The notes beneath the pieces were generated by a model. That model did not search any database. It was not told the origin of the DNA and was given only the letters and a program-made list of their open reading frames with translations. Source: Holothuria scabra (Eukaryota; Echinodermata; Holothuroidea; Aspidochirotida; Holothuriidae). Taken from it: a stretch of 64,000 bases of DNA. The first letter of the stretch is position 1. The number at the start of each line of letters is the position of its first letter. The translations under genes and the position numbers were made by a program. Below, piece after piece: positions 14,085 to 24,748 of this stretch. The stretch lies in contig CM074187.1 of assembly GCA_037179385.1 (NCBI GenBank), positions 806,001 to 870,000 of the forward strand, read 5' to 3'.

Positions 14085-16711
14085 CTACAAAGTCAAGATA
14101 CTGCACATTCCAACCGTTTATTTGATGTGTGATGGGCTACAAATAATTTACAAAGGGTTGTATGTTTTTCTTTCATAATTGATTAACGATTACAGGTACA
14201 GAGACAATAGGCTACTGGACAATCCTTAAAACGTTTCTGCTTTTTGCTGCTTTCATGAATTAGTTGTTCTTTTATTTATTTCATGTATTCAGTGTTCTCT
14301 TTCACCAATTGTTATTTTATGCAAGTTCCGTCCATTTTGGTGCAGATCGACCCGTAACTTTAAGTTATGAATGGTAGCCACCCGCGCGACTGCCAAAAAT
14401 GATTTTAAAACAAAACTCAGCAAGCACATGGTTCTGTTTGATACCTAACCGGACCACTAACACTGGGATTCGTAATAAGTACAGTCATACACCGTGACGT
14501 ACTAGTTCATATTTACCACGTAGCACAGTATTGCGCGATTGTGCACGGCTCCTTGCCATTCTACAGTAGTGCGAGTGCAATTTCCAGTACTACTGCTAGC
14601 GCTGTTTGTCCATGGCACATTGCCTTAATTTAAACCTTTGACGCCTTTACAGCAAATTCGTAAGTTATCGATCCCTGGTCATCGCCAAAGTATTCCTTAT
14701 TATGCAAACAGAAACTTGTATTATCTAGTTTACTTTTATCATAGTAACTAATATTACTTTTTATTACGGGTTGATCGGGTTTGCCGATATGATTTTGAGC
14801 ACGGGACAGATTAATTTCTGTGTGTAAAATCCATTTGCTAACTACGTAATACAAAGAACCTGCAGGCTATAACGTTCTACGAAATAGCTTGCATACTAAT
14901 AACCACACTGGCGATATCCTGGTAGATCAGCTAGAAGGTGTAAAATGTATTCAGTATTTGCTTTTATTAACGTTAGTACAGTAGTAATCTGGTAGATTTG
15001 CATGCGTAAGTTTTTTCGATCATTACACAGGTAGAAAAAAGGAAAAGAATTATCATTGTTTACATTTGTTTGGTAGCTGTTTTGTAATTTTACGGTCAGC
15101 CAACTCTTCAAGAAACCACAGAGGAAATAAAAACAGTAGACCTACACATAATTTCAGTCTTCTCAGTCTTGGAGAATGTTTAAAAAATTGGAAAACTATT
15201 TTGGTCCATTACCGTGGGCAGTGGGGTGATCCAGTTTGCATGCATTTTTTTTTTAAGAATCGGGTAGTAAATTTGGAACCAGGTGATACGATGGCTAGCG
15301 GGTACCCGGGTACCCGTGCAAACACTACTGTAAATACTGTAAACCACAAAGTTGGGAGACAATAAACTTTTTAAAATCATTACATGAGTCAAAGCAAGTC
15401 AGTAAAAATTTTAAAAGTATGACTTACAAATTACAATTTTTACCACTTATGTTTGAAAATTAAGTTCTGTTTATTATGATACAGTGACCAGGGTTCGATA
15501 TTATTTTTTAACAACTGTACATGCACTGGTGCATGTAGCCTCTTGAAGTCAAGAAACCTAGCTAACATAAACAACAAAATTTCTACATGCACCAAACAAT
15601 CTAAAAGTCAGAAATTTGCTATTTTGTGCCTTATAGTGCTATGGATGTTAAGCATAGCACAAATGTAGAACTTTCTTAAAAAATTTTGTGTTGCCTAATA
15701 TTTGACTTTTGCCCTTCAAATTTGAAATTATACAATAAAAATAAAATGTTTTGTTTACTGCATGGTCGAAGCACAGGACTGCCAGGACCGAGCCCTCTGC
15801 ATCAGTGGGCCTTACCCTGTAAGTGTGTGCTTTGTTCATTCAAATATACATGGTCTTTAGATATTATTCTCCAAATCATGTCAAATAAATACCTGTATTT
15901 ATCAAAGGGATATACAGGTACATGTATTTTACTATGTATGGTAGCAATTCACCCATAAAATTATCAAATTCTTTTAAAAGTTATGATCAGAAAATGAGGA
16001 GCAACTTGCTGAAAGTCTGTGCAAAATTTTGTCGGTAGGCCTACTGTATAGGTTCCAAATGCCTATGCAATAATGTGTTAGGACAGGCCACAAATGCACA
16101 GTCCACTATTGTGTTAACAAATGGAAAGTCCCAGAGCTTGGCTATTCTTGAAGTTACAGAATTTTTCTGTAGTTGTGAAGTAAAAAGACAAGATTTTGTG
16201 ATTTTTCACACCCTATTTGCACTGTAACTTAGCATTTGACCATGAAGTTAGGCCTAGGGGTAAGAATGCCTAAGGGTTAGAATGCAAGTATCTTACTATC
16301 AACTTGAGCAATATTTAGGGGATAAATGCAAGGATAGGGTGCCCATTCTAATATGATTTGAGATCAACAATGAAGTCATCACACAGACTTATAGGATTTC
16401 AAAAATTATGGGGATCCATTTGCAAGTTCCATCATGCTACCCCATGGTTACCCCCTGGAAACCAAATTTTGTGTGGAGCTGTTGAAAAATCCATCAGGGG
16501 CAACTGGCCTATTTTTGGGTTCCATGATTTCATCACAAACCTATACCAGGACAACCAAATACTCTACAGCACTCTCTGGTCTCATTCATGAAAATTTCCA
16601 AGGCATTCTATTCTTGAACACAAGGCAATGTACTCACTTCAACAAGCCAACTCCACACTTGTAGAGTGTAGGCTGTTAATTCCCAAAAAATGAGTAAAAT
16701 CATGGTAAATG

Positions 16712-17083
16712 CAGGCCTCGATTTACGGAAAAATTTATGGGTGTCTTTCGGGCCACCATTGCAGTATTTTAGTTGTCCACAAGAAGATTTGGATGTCCAA
16801 ATCATTTTTCACACAATAACAAAACAGTAACTGTGTTTTGTATTATTGATCTTAAAGAATAGAAAGATGTAATTTTGAGAAACAAAAACACTTGAAGTCT
16901 GAAATATTGTATGACTGTATGACAGAAAAAGTATAAAGTTGACAGAGTCCAACAGTCAGCAGTATACCATCTACAATAAGATAAAAAAAAATGCTTTCAA
17001 TTCATTGTGAAAGAAAAATGGTTGTCTATCGGACAACCAACCTTTAACTTTTATTTGGACAACCACGAAAATCCAGCCCTGAT
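16712..17083. mobile_element. MITE-like element with CAGG...CCTG ends
   Basis: About 372 bp. Left terminus CAGGCCTCGATTT. The right terminus reverse-complements to CAGGGCTGGATTTT, giving imperfect inverted repeats. Internally it has several GTTGTCC and GGACAACC motifs, shared with the fragment at 5159. No clear target duplication was found and no coding region is present. Confidence 0.5.
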
Positions 17084-17248
17084 ATAAGGCAGCATTTTGA
17101 ATCAGTGTCAGCACTTTGCTTCAGAATAAAGGAACAGCCCTTGCAAACATTGGCTACGGCCAAAAAATTGCTGAAATGAAAAGGACTGACTTCGGCAAAA
17201 ATACACTTTAATTCGGCCATAGGCCATTTCGTTGTAAGCCATAGTTCA

Positions 17249-17899
17249 TTAACTCAGTGAAGCCTTATAATTGTAGTAAATCTCCCTATGCTTCCAAACT
17301 TTATGAAAATTTGACTTAAACATGTTCAGAGAAGGTGCATTAATGACATGTGCCGGGAGTGAGTTCCAAACGTCAATTGGACACTGGGTAAAAAAAACCC
17401 TGTCGAATATTTTAAAATAATAATACTTTAAAAGCTTAAATGGGTGACCCAGAGTATTGGATTCAACAGCCCTGTGTAAGAACCTACTATTTGCAGCCAT
17501 TTCACCAGTCAGATACTTGTAAATGTAAATCATGTCATCTTGCAATCTCTCAATATAAGACAATTCCCAAAAGCAAGGTACTAGCTTAGTTGCACGTCTT
17601 TGGACAGCTTCAATTTCATCAATGTCCTTCCAATAAAAAGGAGACCAGGCTGGGATACCGTACTCTATAATGGGACGCACCATTGCTTTAGAAAACATAA
17701 GAACAGAAGAAGCATCCAAGTACCTGAAAGTTCTCCTAATTATACCTAATACACCATTAGCTTTGGTCATACCAGAAATATGAGGATGAAAGGTTAATTC
17801 ACTGTGAACCAGTACACCAAGATCCTTTTGACTAACGTTAGGACTTAGGCCTACCTCAAGATTGTGCCTGGCCCCAGTATAATTCAACACAGAACACAA
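17249..17899 (-). pseudogene. 5'-truncated non-LTR retrotransposon, reverse-transcriptase C-terminus
   Basis: An open frame of 216 residues matching the C-terminal thumb and downstream region of LINE reverse transcriptases: SQKDLGVLVHSELTFHPHI, KANGVLGIIRR, a YGIPAWSPFY block (normally LDYAAQAWSPF), VQRRATKLVP and DVWNSLPAHVINAPSLNMFK. The catalytic palm is absent, so the copy is truncated at its 5' end, near 17.9 kb. It lies in Smad2/3 intron 1, close to exon 1 and in the same orientation as that gene. It resembles the fragment at 53 kb in domain content but is clearly diverged from it. Confidence 0.85.
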
Positions 17900-18085
17900 A
17901 TTTTCCTATTTCACTTGTGCCAGTTACTGGTTTGCGATACTACGCTAGTGGTACTGATACAACCACTACTACTGCTAAGTACTAGGCCAGGCCTACAGGC
18001 TGTAACTAGGCTAGGGCTAGGCTAACGTAGTCTTGGACTTCACGTTGTTGTTAATGATACATCAACGATAGGATACAATCCTCAC

Positions 18086-18306
18086 CTCATGATTGTAACG
18101 CATTTCGTATTACTGTTTTGAGTTGATATAGCTTTGTCCAGTTCATCAATCCCACCAGTTCTTTTGAGCTTTTTCTCAAGACTTTTAACTGCCTTTTCGC
18201 ACCATTTTTTGTTCTCCTCTCGCTGATCCTTTATAAAACCCAAGAGTCTTTTGACTACCGGAGTGTTCCGGTTGACATTGAACGGCATTATTGAATTGAG
18301 ACTCAT
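18086..18306 (-). CDS. Smad2/3: Smad2/3 coding exon 1 (N-terminal half of MH1 domain)
   Basis: First coding exon of a receptor-regulated Smad, the transcription factor phosphorylated by TGF-beta/activin/nodal-type receptors that enters the nucleus with Smad4. The 73 complete codons contain the MH1 helix signatures PVVKRLLGF (residues 16-24), [10 protein letters not shown] (34-43), a basic KKLKR nuclear-localisation-like patch (45-49), DELDKAI (54-60) and TKCVTI, whose Cys69 is the first zinc ligand. The ATG at 18304-18306 has purine at -3 (CCAAGATGA). The exon ends ATGAG|GTGAGG, a clean donor, leaving AG of an Arg codon completed by exon 2. It is five codons longer at the N-terminus than vertebrate Smad3 as I recall it, and all later landmark residues are shifted by exactly five. 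An internal Met at residue 7 is an alternative start, but residues 2-9 resemble the usual Smad2/3 N-terminus, so I keep the first ATG. Confidence 0.95.
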
Positions 18307-19120
18307 CTTGGCTCAGTTCGCGGCAGCGGCTAAGTTGGGTTCCGCAGAGCAAGAGCTGAATCCTAACCCTCCTTCTGATTTTGCACGGGAGCTCAGGGGA
18401 ACGTGAGGCAGTATCACTTGTAGCTTTTGCATCAGAAAATTAACACGTTCGTCGTCAGAAAGAAGACCAAACCTAACACACAAACCATTTCTCCTGCTGG
18501 TCAACTGCTGCAGTTACGTTCACATTACCTTCACTTAGCCTAGGTACCGGGTGTATACTGACCACACTACATTTTACCGTAGCTGTGTGTATGTATGCTT
18601 GATGTTAGAAATTACTAGACGTACACAAACGAAGTACAGAGAAACGGTAGGTGCTATCTCTGTAATGTGGGCGACACTGTGTATTTGAGATCGGGAGCAC
18701 GTAAATCGACCCTGCATCTCTTGAGGAGCTAGCACCATGAAGTGTAACGGCGCTATTCACATTTGTGTAGAAAGATTGGACAGAATCACAAGTAAGTCTG
18801 CATCTCTGACAGCACTCAATAGGTTGGGGGTAGTAAAACTCCATATTGACAGTCTTACAAACTGCCGACAGTCTTACAAACTGCCAATGAGTCGTCGGTG
18901 TGGGATTGCCCACTAGTATTTATCCAATTAGCTGGAAATAGGGAAAGTAACGTGAGCACGATGGGAGGAAACATGACTTGACCAAATTCTTCATAGGCGG
19001 CGGAAGCGGGTGGGTGGGGCCATGGTGTCTGGCCCCCTCCAATAATTTTTATGAGATTTTGGGGGCATGTCCCTCCAATAAATGAATGTCGCAAATAATT
19101 TTTTCAAAAGTAATTAAACA
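18307..19120 (-). promoter_or_regulatory. Upstream region of Smad2/3 (5' UTR and likely promoter)
   Basis: Sequence immediately 5' of the Smad2/3 start codon on the minus strand. The first 200 bp are GC-richer than the surroundings and contain GCGGCAGCGG-like sequence. No TATA box or start site could be assigned. A 39-codon upstream open frame (18313-18432) ends 6 nt before the start codon. At 18988-19080 there is a fragment resembling the GGCGGCGGAAG-type transposon ends seen elsewhere, so the regulatory region proper probably ends before it. Confidence 0.5.
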
Positions 19121-19121
19121 A

Positions 19122-19570
19122 ATTGAAGTTGCTTTTATTACATTTCGGCAACTCATTAAGTTGCATTTTGTTACATTTTTTTTTACATTACATTAAAGGG
19201 CCAAACCTCTCATCCCAAACTACAATTTTGGAACCCGGGTACCGAAATTCTCAATTGGCTCAGCTCTTTGATTGGCAGCTAATTCAAACAATGCAGAGTG
19301 CCAAAGCTTATACTACACAGCATGAACGGTACTGTGAGTGTTTTGATATATAAACTGAGTTTTTCTATACTCACCCTGAAGCAATAAACTGAGATAGTGT
19401 CTGGATGAGGATGAATTTCAGACAATTGTGGGAGGGGCTTCAGTAAGAAGGTTAGGAGAATTGGTACTGTTTGGGGTGAGAGAAATGGGCCTTTAAGTTA
19501 CATTTTGGCAACTCATTAAGTCCTTTGGCGCAACTCATTAAGTCCATTTTGGCAACTCATTAAGTCCTTT
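19122..19570 (+). repeat. CAACTCATTAAGT minisatellite interrupted by a MITE
   Basis: The core GGCAACTCATTAAGT occurs near 19148 and again three times between 19506 and 19566, separated by CCTTTT-like spacers. The MITE at 19197-19492 sits between the first and the later copies. Confidence 0.7.
19197..19492. mobile_element. TTAA-flanked MITE
   Basis: A 296-bp element with imperfect inverted ends, left AGGGCCAAACCTCTCATCCC and right reverse-complemented AGGCCCATTTCTCTCACCCC, flanked directly by TTAA at 19193-19196 and 19493-19496. TTAA target duplication is typical of piggyBac and Kolobok transposons. A second, truncated copy is at about 61326-61582, and a short antisense piece lies near 55030. 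It is non-coding. Confidence 0.75.
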
Positions 19571-20305
19571 CTTGAAAGAACTGTGAAGGCTAATATTCCC
19601 ACTAGATTGGCCAAATCCAGAAAATCTCTTCCATGGATAACCGACAATATTCGCAGGTTAGTTAGGCGTAGGAACAGATTGCATGCACTTTTTAAAAAAA
19701 ACCCGGAAAGCTGGTATTTATGGGAGATGGGCTCATCTGCGAACTAAAATCAAAAGAGAGATTCACACCTCCCATAAAAAGTACATTAATGGAATGATCG
19801 GCGATATCAAAGCTGATGCCAAACCCTTCTGGAGATGTATTAATGGTCAGAAGAAAGATAGGCATAATCTCCCCCCTCTTAAGACCGATGATAAGCTAGC
19901 TGTCACTGTCTTGGATAAAGTTCGTGCTCTCAATAACCAGTTCTGTAGTGTATTCACTAAAACAGTGTTTCATACTGTTCCCCTCATCAGGCCCACGTGT
20001 AAGAGAATAAATGATATAACTATATCCACCTTTGGCGTTGAAAAGCTTTTGCATGGTCTTAAAATCAATAAGGCCATGGGACCAGATGGCATCCATCCTT
20101 GGGTCCTGAAAGAGATTGCCACTGCATTTTGCACCTGTTCTAAGCCATCTCTTTCAGCAATCCCTTACCAAAGGATGCATTCCAGAGGATTGGAAGACTG
20201 CAAATGTTTGCCCTATTTTCAAAAAAGGTGACAGTTCCCTACCTTGTAATTACAGGCCTGTTTCTCTTACATGTGTCTGCTGTAAATTGTTAGAACATAT
20301 AGTAT
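19571..20305 (+). pseudogene. Non-LTR retrotransposon, part 1 (5' half, before LTR insertion)
   Basis: The region between endonuclease and reverse transcriptase and the start of the RT domain of a LINE. Recognisable segments in changing frames are SRKSLPWITDNIRRLVR, KPFWRCINGQKKD, INKAMGPDGIHPWVLKEIA and then, after a frameshift near 20130, LTKGCIPEDWKTANVCPIFKKGD and NYRPVSLTCVCCKLLEHIV. No endonuclease domain is seen, so the copy is 5'-truncated near 19.57 kb. The LTR element at 20306 cuts it immediately after the LLEHIV motif. The remaining RT sequence continues at 22767. Confidence 0.88.
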
Positions 20306-21450
20306 TGTAGTGATTAGCTTTAGCGCCCTCACTTTCAAATGTACTTTTTCTCTGCATTCCAACCAAACATTCTGGCATAGATTATGTTAATTAGGGTCAA
20401 CATGCCTACAGCTGTTGAGCACACATTCAGTTTTCATAGTCACGTACACTGAGGTCATGCTGTAGACTGCGAATAGAACACTTCACTGCAGCATTACGTG
20501 ATTGCACTCAGCAGACGCCTTTCATCTTTAGTCTCGACTCATCAACCAGCAATTTCGAGACAGCATTTTCTTGCAGAGAAGACCATACAGGTACCATAGA
20601 GTACTTAGCATTGCAATCAACATTTTATCTACAGTTATATCGATTGTCTTTCTCACTTTGGCCTCGTATCATCATAATCACAAGAATGTCCACTTGTTGT
20701 TCAGCGCCGCAAGGTGCACGATCAAAACAACCAAGTCATTGCTTGTATTTAGGCCAGTTTACTTACGCACACTAACTTACGTGCTATAACTGTATTGGCA
20801 TTTACTACGTAACTTATCTAGACCTAAGCCTAGCCCTGCAGCGTCACAGATTGCAGTATTCTGGTAGGCAAAGCATATTACTACGGTTGCAGCATTTCAA
20901 CTGCCACGGTCAGCTTAATTGGGGTCCAGCTTATACCGGCAGTGCAACCTCGGCAATTCATCAGCATATCATTGGCAAATCACCGCCAGCAGCATTTATC
21001 TCCGCCAGAGTATTTAACGTACTGGTGGCTTCTCAACTCACTGGCAGAGCCATTCAATTGCCCAAATGAACCGCCTACTACAACAGATCGATGGTGCCAG
21101 CTGACTCACTAGTTCCCACCGTCACGATCTGCTTGGTGTAGACTTGCGTGTGGCTATAATTACGTAACAATTACCAGCGGGTGGCGATAAGACTATCGCT
21201 ACCCCATTCAACTTCAGCCATTCTCATTATTCAGCATATCTAGACACGTGTATCAAGACGTCAGTCATAACTTAACTGCATGCTAACCGGTACCCTTTAT
21301 GTTTATACCTTCACAGATCGGCTGGAGATCAGGATTGGCGCTGAGGGGGATAAATGAGCACGTGTGGAATTGGAGACCACATAACCTTCTGATTCGTAAC
21401 CCAACCTTCTGATTGGCTAAACCACCTCAGCCATCACAAAAATTCTCCAA
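20306..21450. repeat. LTR 1 of the TRIM-like element
   Basis: Left copy of the 1145-bp direct repeat. The transcription orientation is inferred as plus from the primer-binding site following this copy. Confidence 0.92.
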
Positions 21451-21621
21451 ATTGGTGACCCCGACGTGATCCTCCTGTGCCTTTCCTGTTCTCCATTTAA
21501 GCATTCTTAATCAAAAATCTTGTATTATTTAAACCATATTGTATCGTACATTTGACGTTTATACTTTACTCCTATTTGTATCGATTGCTTCGTTTTACTT
21601 GCAATCTAGGGGGAAGCTAGT

Positions 21622-22766
21622 TGTAGTGATTAGCTTTAGCGCCCTCACTTTCAAATGTACTTTTTCTCTGCATTCCAACCAAACATTCTGGCATAGATTA
21701 TGTTAATTAGGGTCAACATGCCTACAGCTGTTGAGCACACATTCAGTTTTCATAGTCACGTACACTGAGGTCATGCTGTAGACTGCGAATAGAACACTTC
21801 ACTGCAGCATTACGTGATTGCACTCAGCAGACGCCTTTCATCTTTAGTCTCGACTCATCAACCAGCAATTTCGAGACAGCATTTTCTTGCAGAGAAGACC
21901 ATACAGGTACCATAGAGTACTTAGCATTGCAATCAACATTTTATCTACAGTTATATCGATTGTCTTTCTCACTTTGGCCTCGTATCATCATAATCACAAG
22001 AATGTCCACTTGTTGTTCAGCGCCGCAAGGTGCACGATCAAAACAACCAAGTCATTGCTTGTATTTAGGCCAGTTTACTTACGCACACTAACTTACGTGC
22101 TATAACTGTATTGGCATTTACTACGTAACTTATCTAGACCTAAGCCTAGCCCTGCAGCGTCACAGATTGCAGTATTCTGGTAGGCAAAGCATATTACTAC
22201 GGTTGCAGCATTTCAACTGCCACGGTCAGCTTAATTGGGGTCCAGCTTATACCGGCAGTGCAACCTCGGCAATTCATCAGCATATCATTGGCAAATCACC
22301 GCCAGCAGCATTTATCTCCGCCAGAGTATTTAACGTACTGGTGGCTTCTCAACTCACTGGCAGAGCCATTCAATTGCCCAAATGAACCGCCTACTACAAC
22401 AGATCGATGGTGCCAGCTGACTCACTAGTTCCCACCGTCACGATCTGCTTGGTGTAGACTTGCGTGTGGCTATAATTACGTAACAATTACCAGCGGGTGG
22501 CGATAAGACTATCGCTACCCCATTCAACTTCAGCCATTCTCATTATTCAGCATATCTAGACACGTGTATCAAGACGTCAGTCATAACTTAACTGCATGCT
22601 AACCGGTACCCTTTATGTTTATACCTTCACAGATCGGCTGGAGATCAGGATTGGCGCTGAGGGGGATAAATGAGCACGTGTGGAATTGGAGACCACATAA
22701 CCTTCTGATTCGTAACCCAACCTTCTGATTGGCTAAACCACCTCAGCCATCACAAAAATTCTCCAA
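21622..22766. repeat. LTR 2 of the TRIM-like element
   Basis: Right copy of the 1145-bp direct repeat, offset by 1316 bp from LTR 1. It is preceded by the purine-rich tract. Confidence 0.92.
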
Positions 22767-24056
22767 AGTATTGCCTCAAACCTTATGAACCATTTTGAAA
22801 TACATAACTTACTCTCTCCCACCCAGCACGCCTTTCGTAATTCTCATAGTTGCGAAACACAACTTGTGTCGATAATTGAGGACTGGGCTTCCTCCCTTGA
22901 TGCCCATAAACAAATCGATGTGTTTATCTTGGATTTTGAGAAGGCCTTCGATACTGTTCCTCATGAACTGCTTAAGACCAAACTGTATACACTTGGTGTT
23001 TCAAATCAGATTCTTCGTTGGGTTGATGACTTTCTTGTTGATCGTAAACAATCTGTTGTTGTCAATGGAACCCGGTCTCCCCCGATGCAAGTTCTGGAGT
23101 TCCTCAGGGGTCTGTCCTGGGACCGATTCTCTTCTTGGTTCATATCAATGATATCGTCGATGGTGTTTCTTCCAAGGTTCGTCTTTTTGCAGATGATTGT
23201 GTCTGTTGCCGTATTATTGAGTCCGATGAGGATTGTCATAAACTTCAGAATGATATCATGTTGGGGCTGTGGGCTTCCACGTGGGGCATGAGATTTCAGC
23301 CCACTAAGTGTAGCGTTATTACTTTTGCTCGGAAAAAAAGTCCCATACTTTTTAGGTATGTTCTAAATAGGATTGAGCTCCCGAGGGTAGATAGTATTAA
23401 GTATCTCGGAATTACCATCACTAAAGATCTGAACTGGGAAAAGCATATCCAAAATATCTGTAACAAGGGAAATGAGATTCTTGGTCTTTTGTATAGAAAC
23501 CTATCTTCCTGCCCTGGTGATGTCAAGTTAATGGCTTATAAAGGAATCCTTCGGCCTGTGCTGGGGTACGCCAGTACTGGGAGCCCCACCAGGTTTATCT
23601 GCGCGACAAGCTTGAGAGTATACAAAAACGGTCTGCTAGATTCATTGCCTCTGACTATTCTAGGGAGCCAGGATCAATGACCAGGCTCCTTAAGGAACTA
23701 AACCTTCTGCCCTTAATTGATAGGCGGAGGAAAAGTAGACTGATCCTTTTTTCCAAAGGTGTGTTTGGCCAGGCTCAGTTACCTGTTGATTGTCTCCAGC
23801 GGCCTACTCGTAGAACCCGTTTAATGCATGACCTTCATGTCTGTCTCCCACATACCAGTACTAACTGTTATAAATTTAGCTTCCTGCCTCGAACCATTAA
23901 GGATTGGAATCGTCTCCCCCTGAATGTAATGAGGGTTGCCTCTGTCCATAAGGACCCTGTTACCTATATTACTGGGCATATTTAGCCTCTCGACGCATGC
24001 GTGGTGAAAGAATGTCCTTTGGATGTGTCACCTTTTTTGAAGAAGAAGAAGAAGAG
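22767..24056 (+). pseudogene. Non-LTR retrotransposon, part 2 (RT core to 3' tail)
   Basis: Continuation of the LINE cut by the LTR element. It contains LLSPTQHAFRNSHSCETQ, the first catalytic motif FILDFEKAFDTVPHELL, SGVPQGSVLGPILFLVHIN (in another frame), the FADD catalytic box LFADDCVCC, and the C-terminal IKYLGITITKDLNWEKHI and LPRTIKDWNRLP. Frameshifts near 23090-23130 and 23570 break the reading frame, and its stop is at 23983-23985. The 3' end is marked by a (GAA)n tail at about 24038-24056. The coding region is therefore dead for reasons beyond the LTR insertion. Confidence 0.9.
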
Positions 24057-24162
24057 GCTATTCTTTGACTCAAACATTACTTTTCGAAGTCTAAAAGTTG
24101 CAAAGCTTCCGTGACTTCGCCCCCTAGCTGGACCCCGACATTAACGATAACCTGTAGGAGAG

Positions 24163-24515
24163 TTAACATAACATAACAAAACATAACATAACATAACATA
24201 ACATAACATAACATAACATAACATAACATAACATAACATAACATAACATAACATAACATAACATAACATAACATAACATAACATAACATAACATAACATA
24301 ACATAACATAACATAACATAACATAACATAACATAACATAACATAACATAACATAACATAACATAACATAACATAACATAACATAACATAACATAACATA
24401 ACATAACATAACATAACATAACATAACATAACATAACATAACATAACATAACATAACATAACAGGTTAAAGGGCAAAGGAGGGCTGGAAAGGCCCCATAA
24501 AATGCCCTGTAATAA
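24163..24515 (-). mobile_element. LINE or SINE 3' end with hugely expanded (TTATG)n tail
   Basis: On the minus strand a short 3' segment (CAGGGCATTTTATGGGGCC ... CCCTTTAACCTG, about 24464-24512) is followed by TTATG repeats. The same 3' segment followed by TTATG repeats ends the LINE at 53.9 kb and the SINE at 62.56 kb, so this is a severely 5'-truncated copy of that family. Confidence 0.85.
24166..24463. repeat. (TAACA)n microsatellite, about 60 units
   Basis: Nearly 300 bp of uninterrupted pentamer, with one variant unit (ACAAA) near its left end. Its position places it as the tail of the retroposon copy described at 24163-24515. Because the unit has five bases, all minus-strand frames stay open as a Met-Leu-Cys-Tyr-Val repeat. 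This is not a gene. Confidence 0.97.
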
Positions 24516-24748
24516 AAAAAACCCACCGTGACCAACACCTAAAGGGCCCAGAAAGATTAGATTTATTTTCGACATTTGCAGAATATTCTGCATTTGTCTC
24601 ACACTCGGAGTTTCGGAATAAATTCAGGTAGACTGTCACAAACTTCATAGACTTCGTAATCTCTTGACTTTTTACTCTTCGGGTTTCTGAATGGATAATT
24701 TTCTGAAAGATTTGGAGCTACCTTGGTGTGTATTTAAGTGTGCTCCTA

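Larger units (their letters stand above)
20306..22766. mobile_element. Miniature LTR retrotransposon (TRIM-like) with identical LTRs
   Basis: Two direct repeats of 1145 bp (20306-21450 and 21622-22766), apparently identical along the stretches I compared and exactly equal in length. They start TGTAGTGATTAGC and end AAAATTCTCCAA. The internal segment is only 171 bp. It begins ATTGGTGACCCCGACG, a typical tRNA primer-binding site position and sequence, and ends GGGGGAAGCTAGT, a purine-rich tract before LTR 2. AGTAT flanks both sides (20301-20305 and 22767-22771), a 5-bp target duplication. No gag or pol is present, so it depended on another element. Small open frames inside the LTRs occur twice only because the LTRs are duplicated. 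Confidence 0.93.

Noticed and set aside
15686..15958. Possible exon ending near CCCTGTAAGTGTG
   Set aside because: A donor-like GTAAGT occurs by chance often. There is no acceptor, no protein similarity and no link to Smad2/3.
20571..22385. Two pairs of identical 72-residue open frames
   Set aside because: They lie in the two LTRs of the miniature LTR element and are duplicated only because the LTRs are.
24077..24648. Several long minus-strand open frames of repeated Met-Leu-Cys-Tyr-Val
   Set aside because: They are translations of a pentanucleotide microsatellite, open in every frame because five bases per unit never create a stop. No gene.
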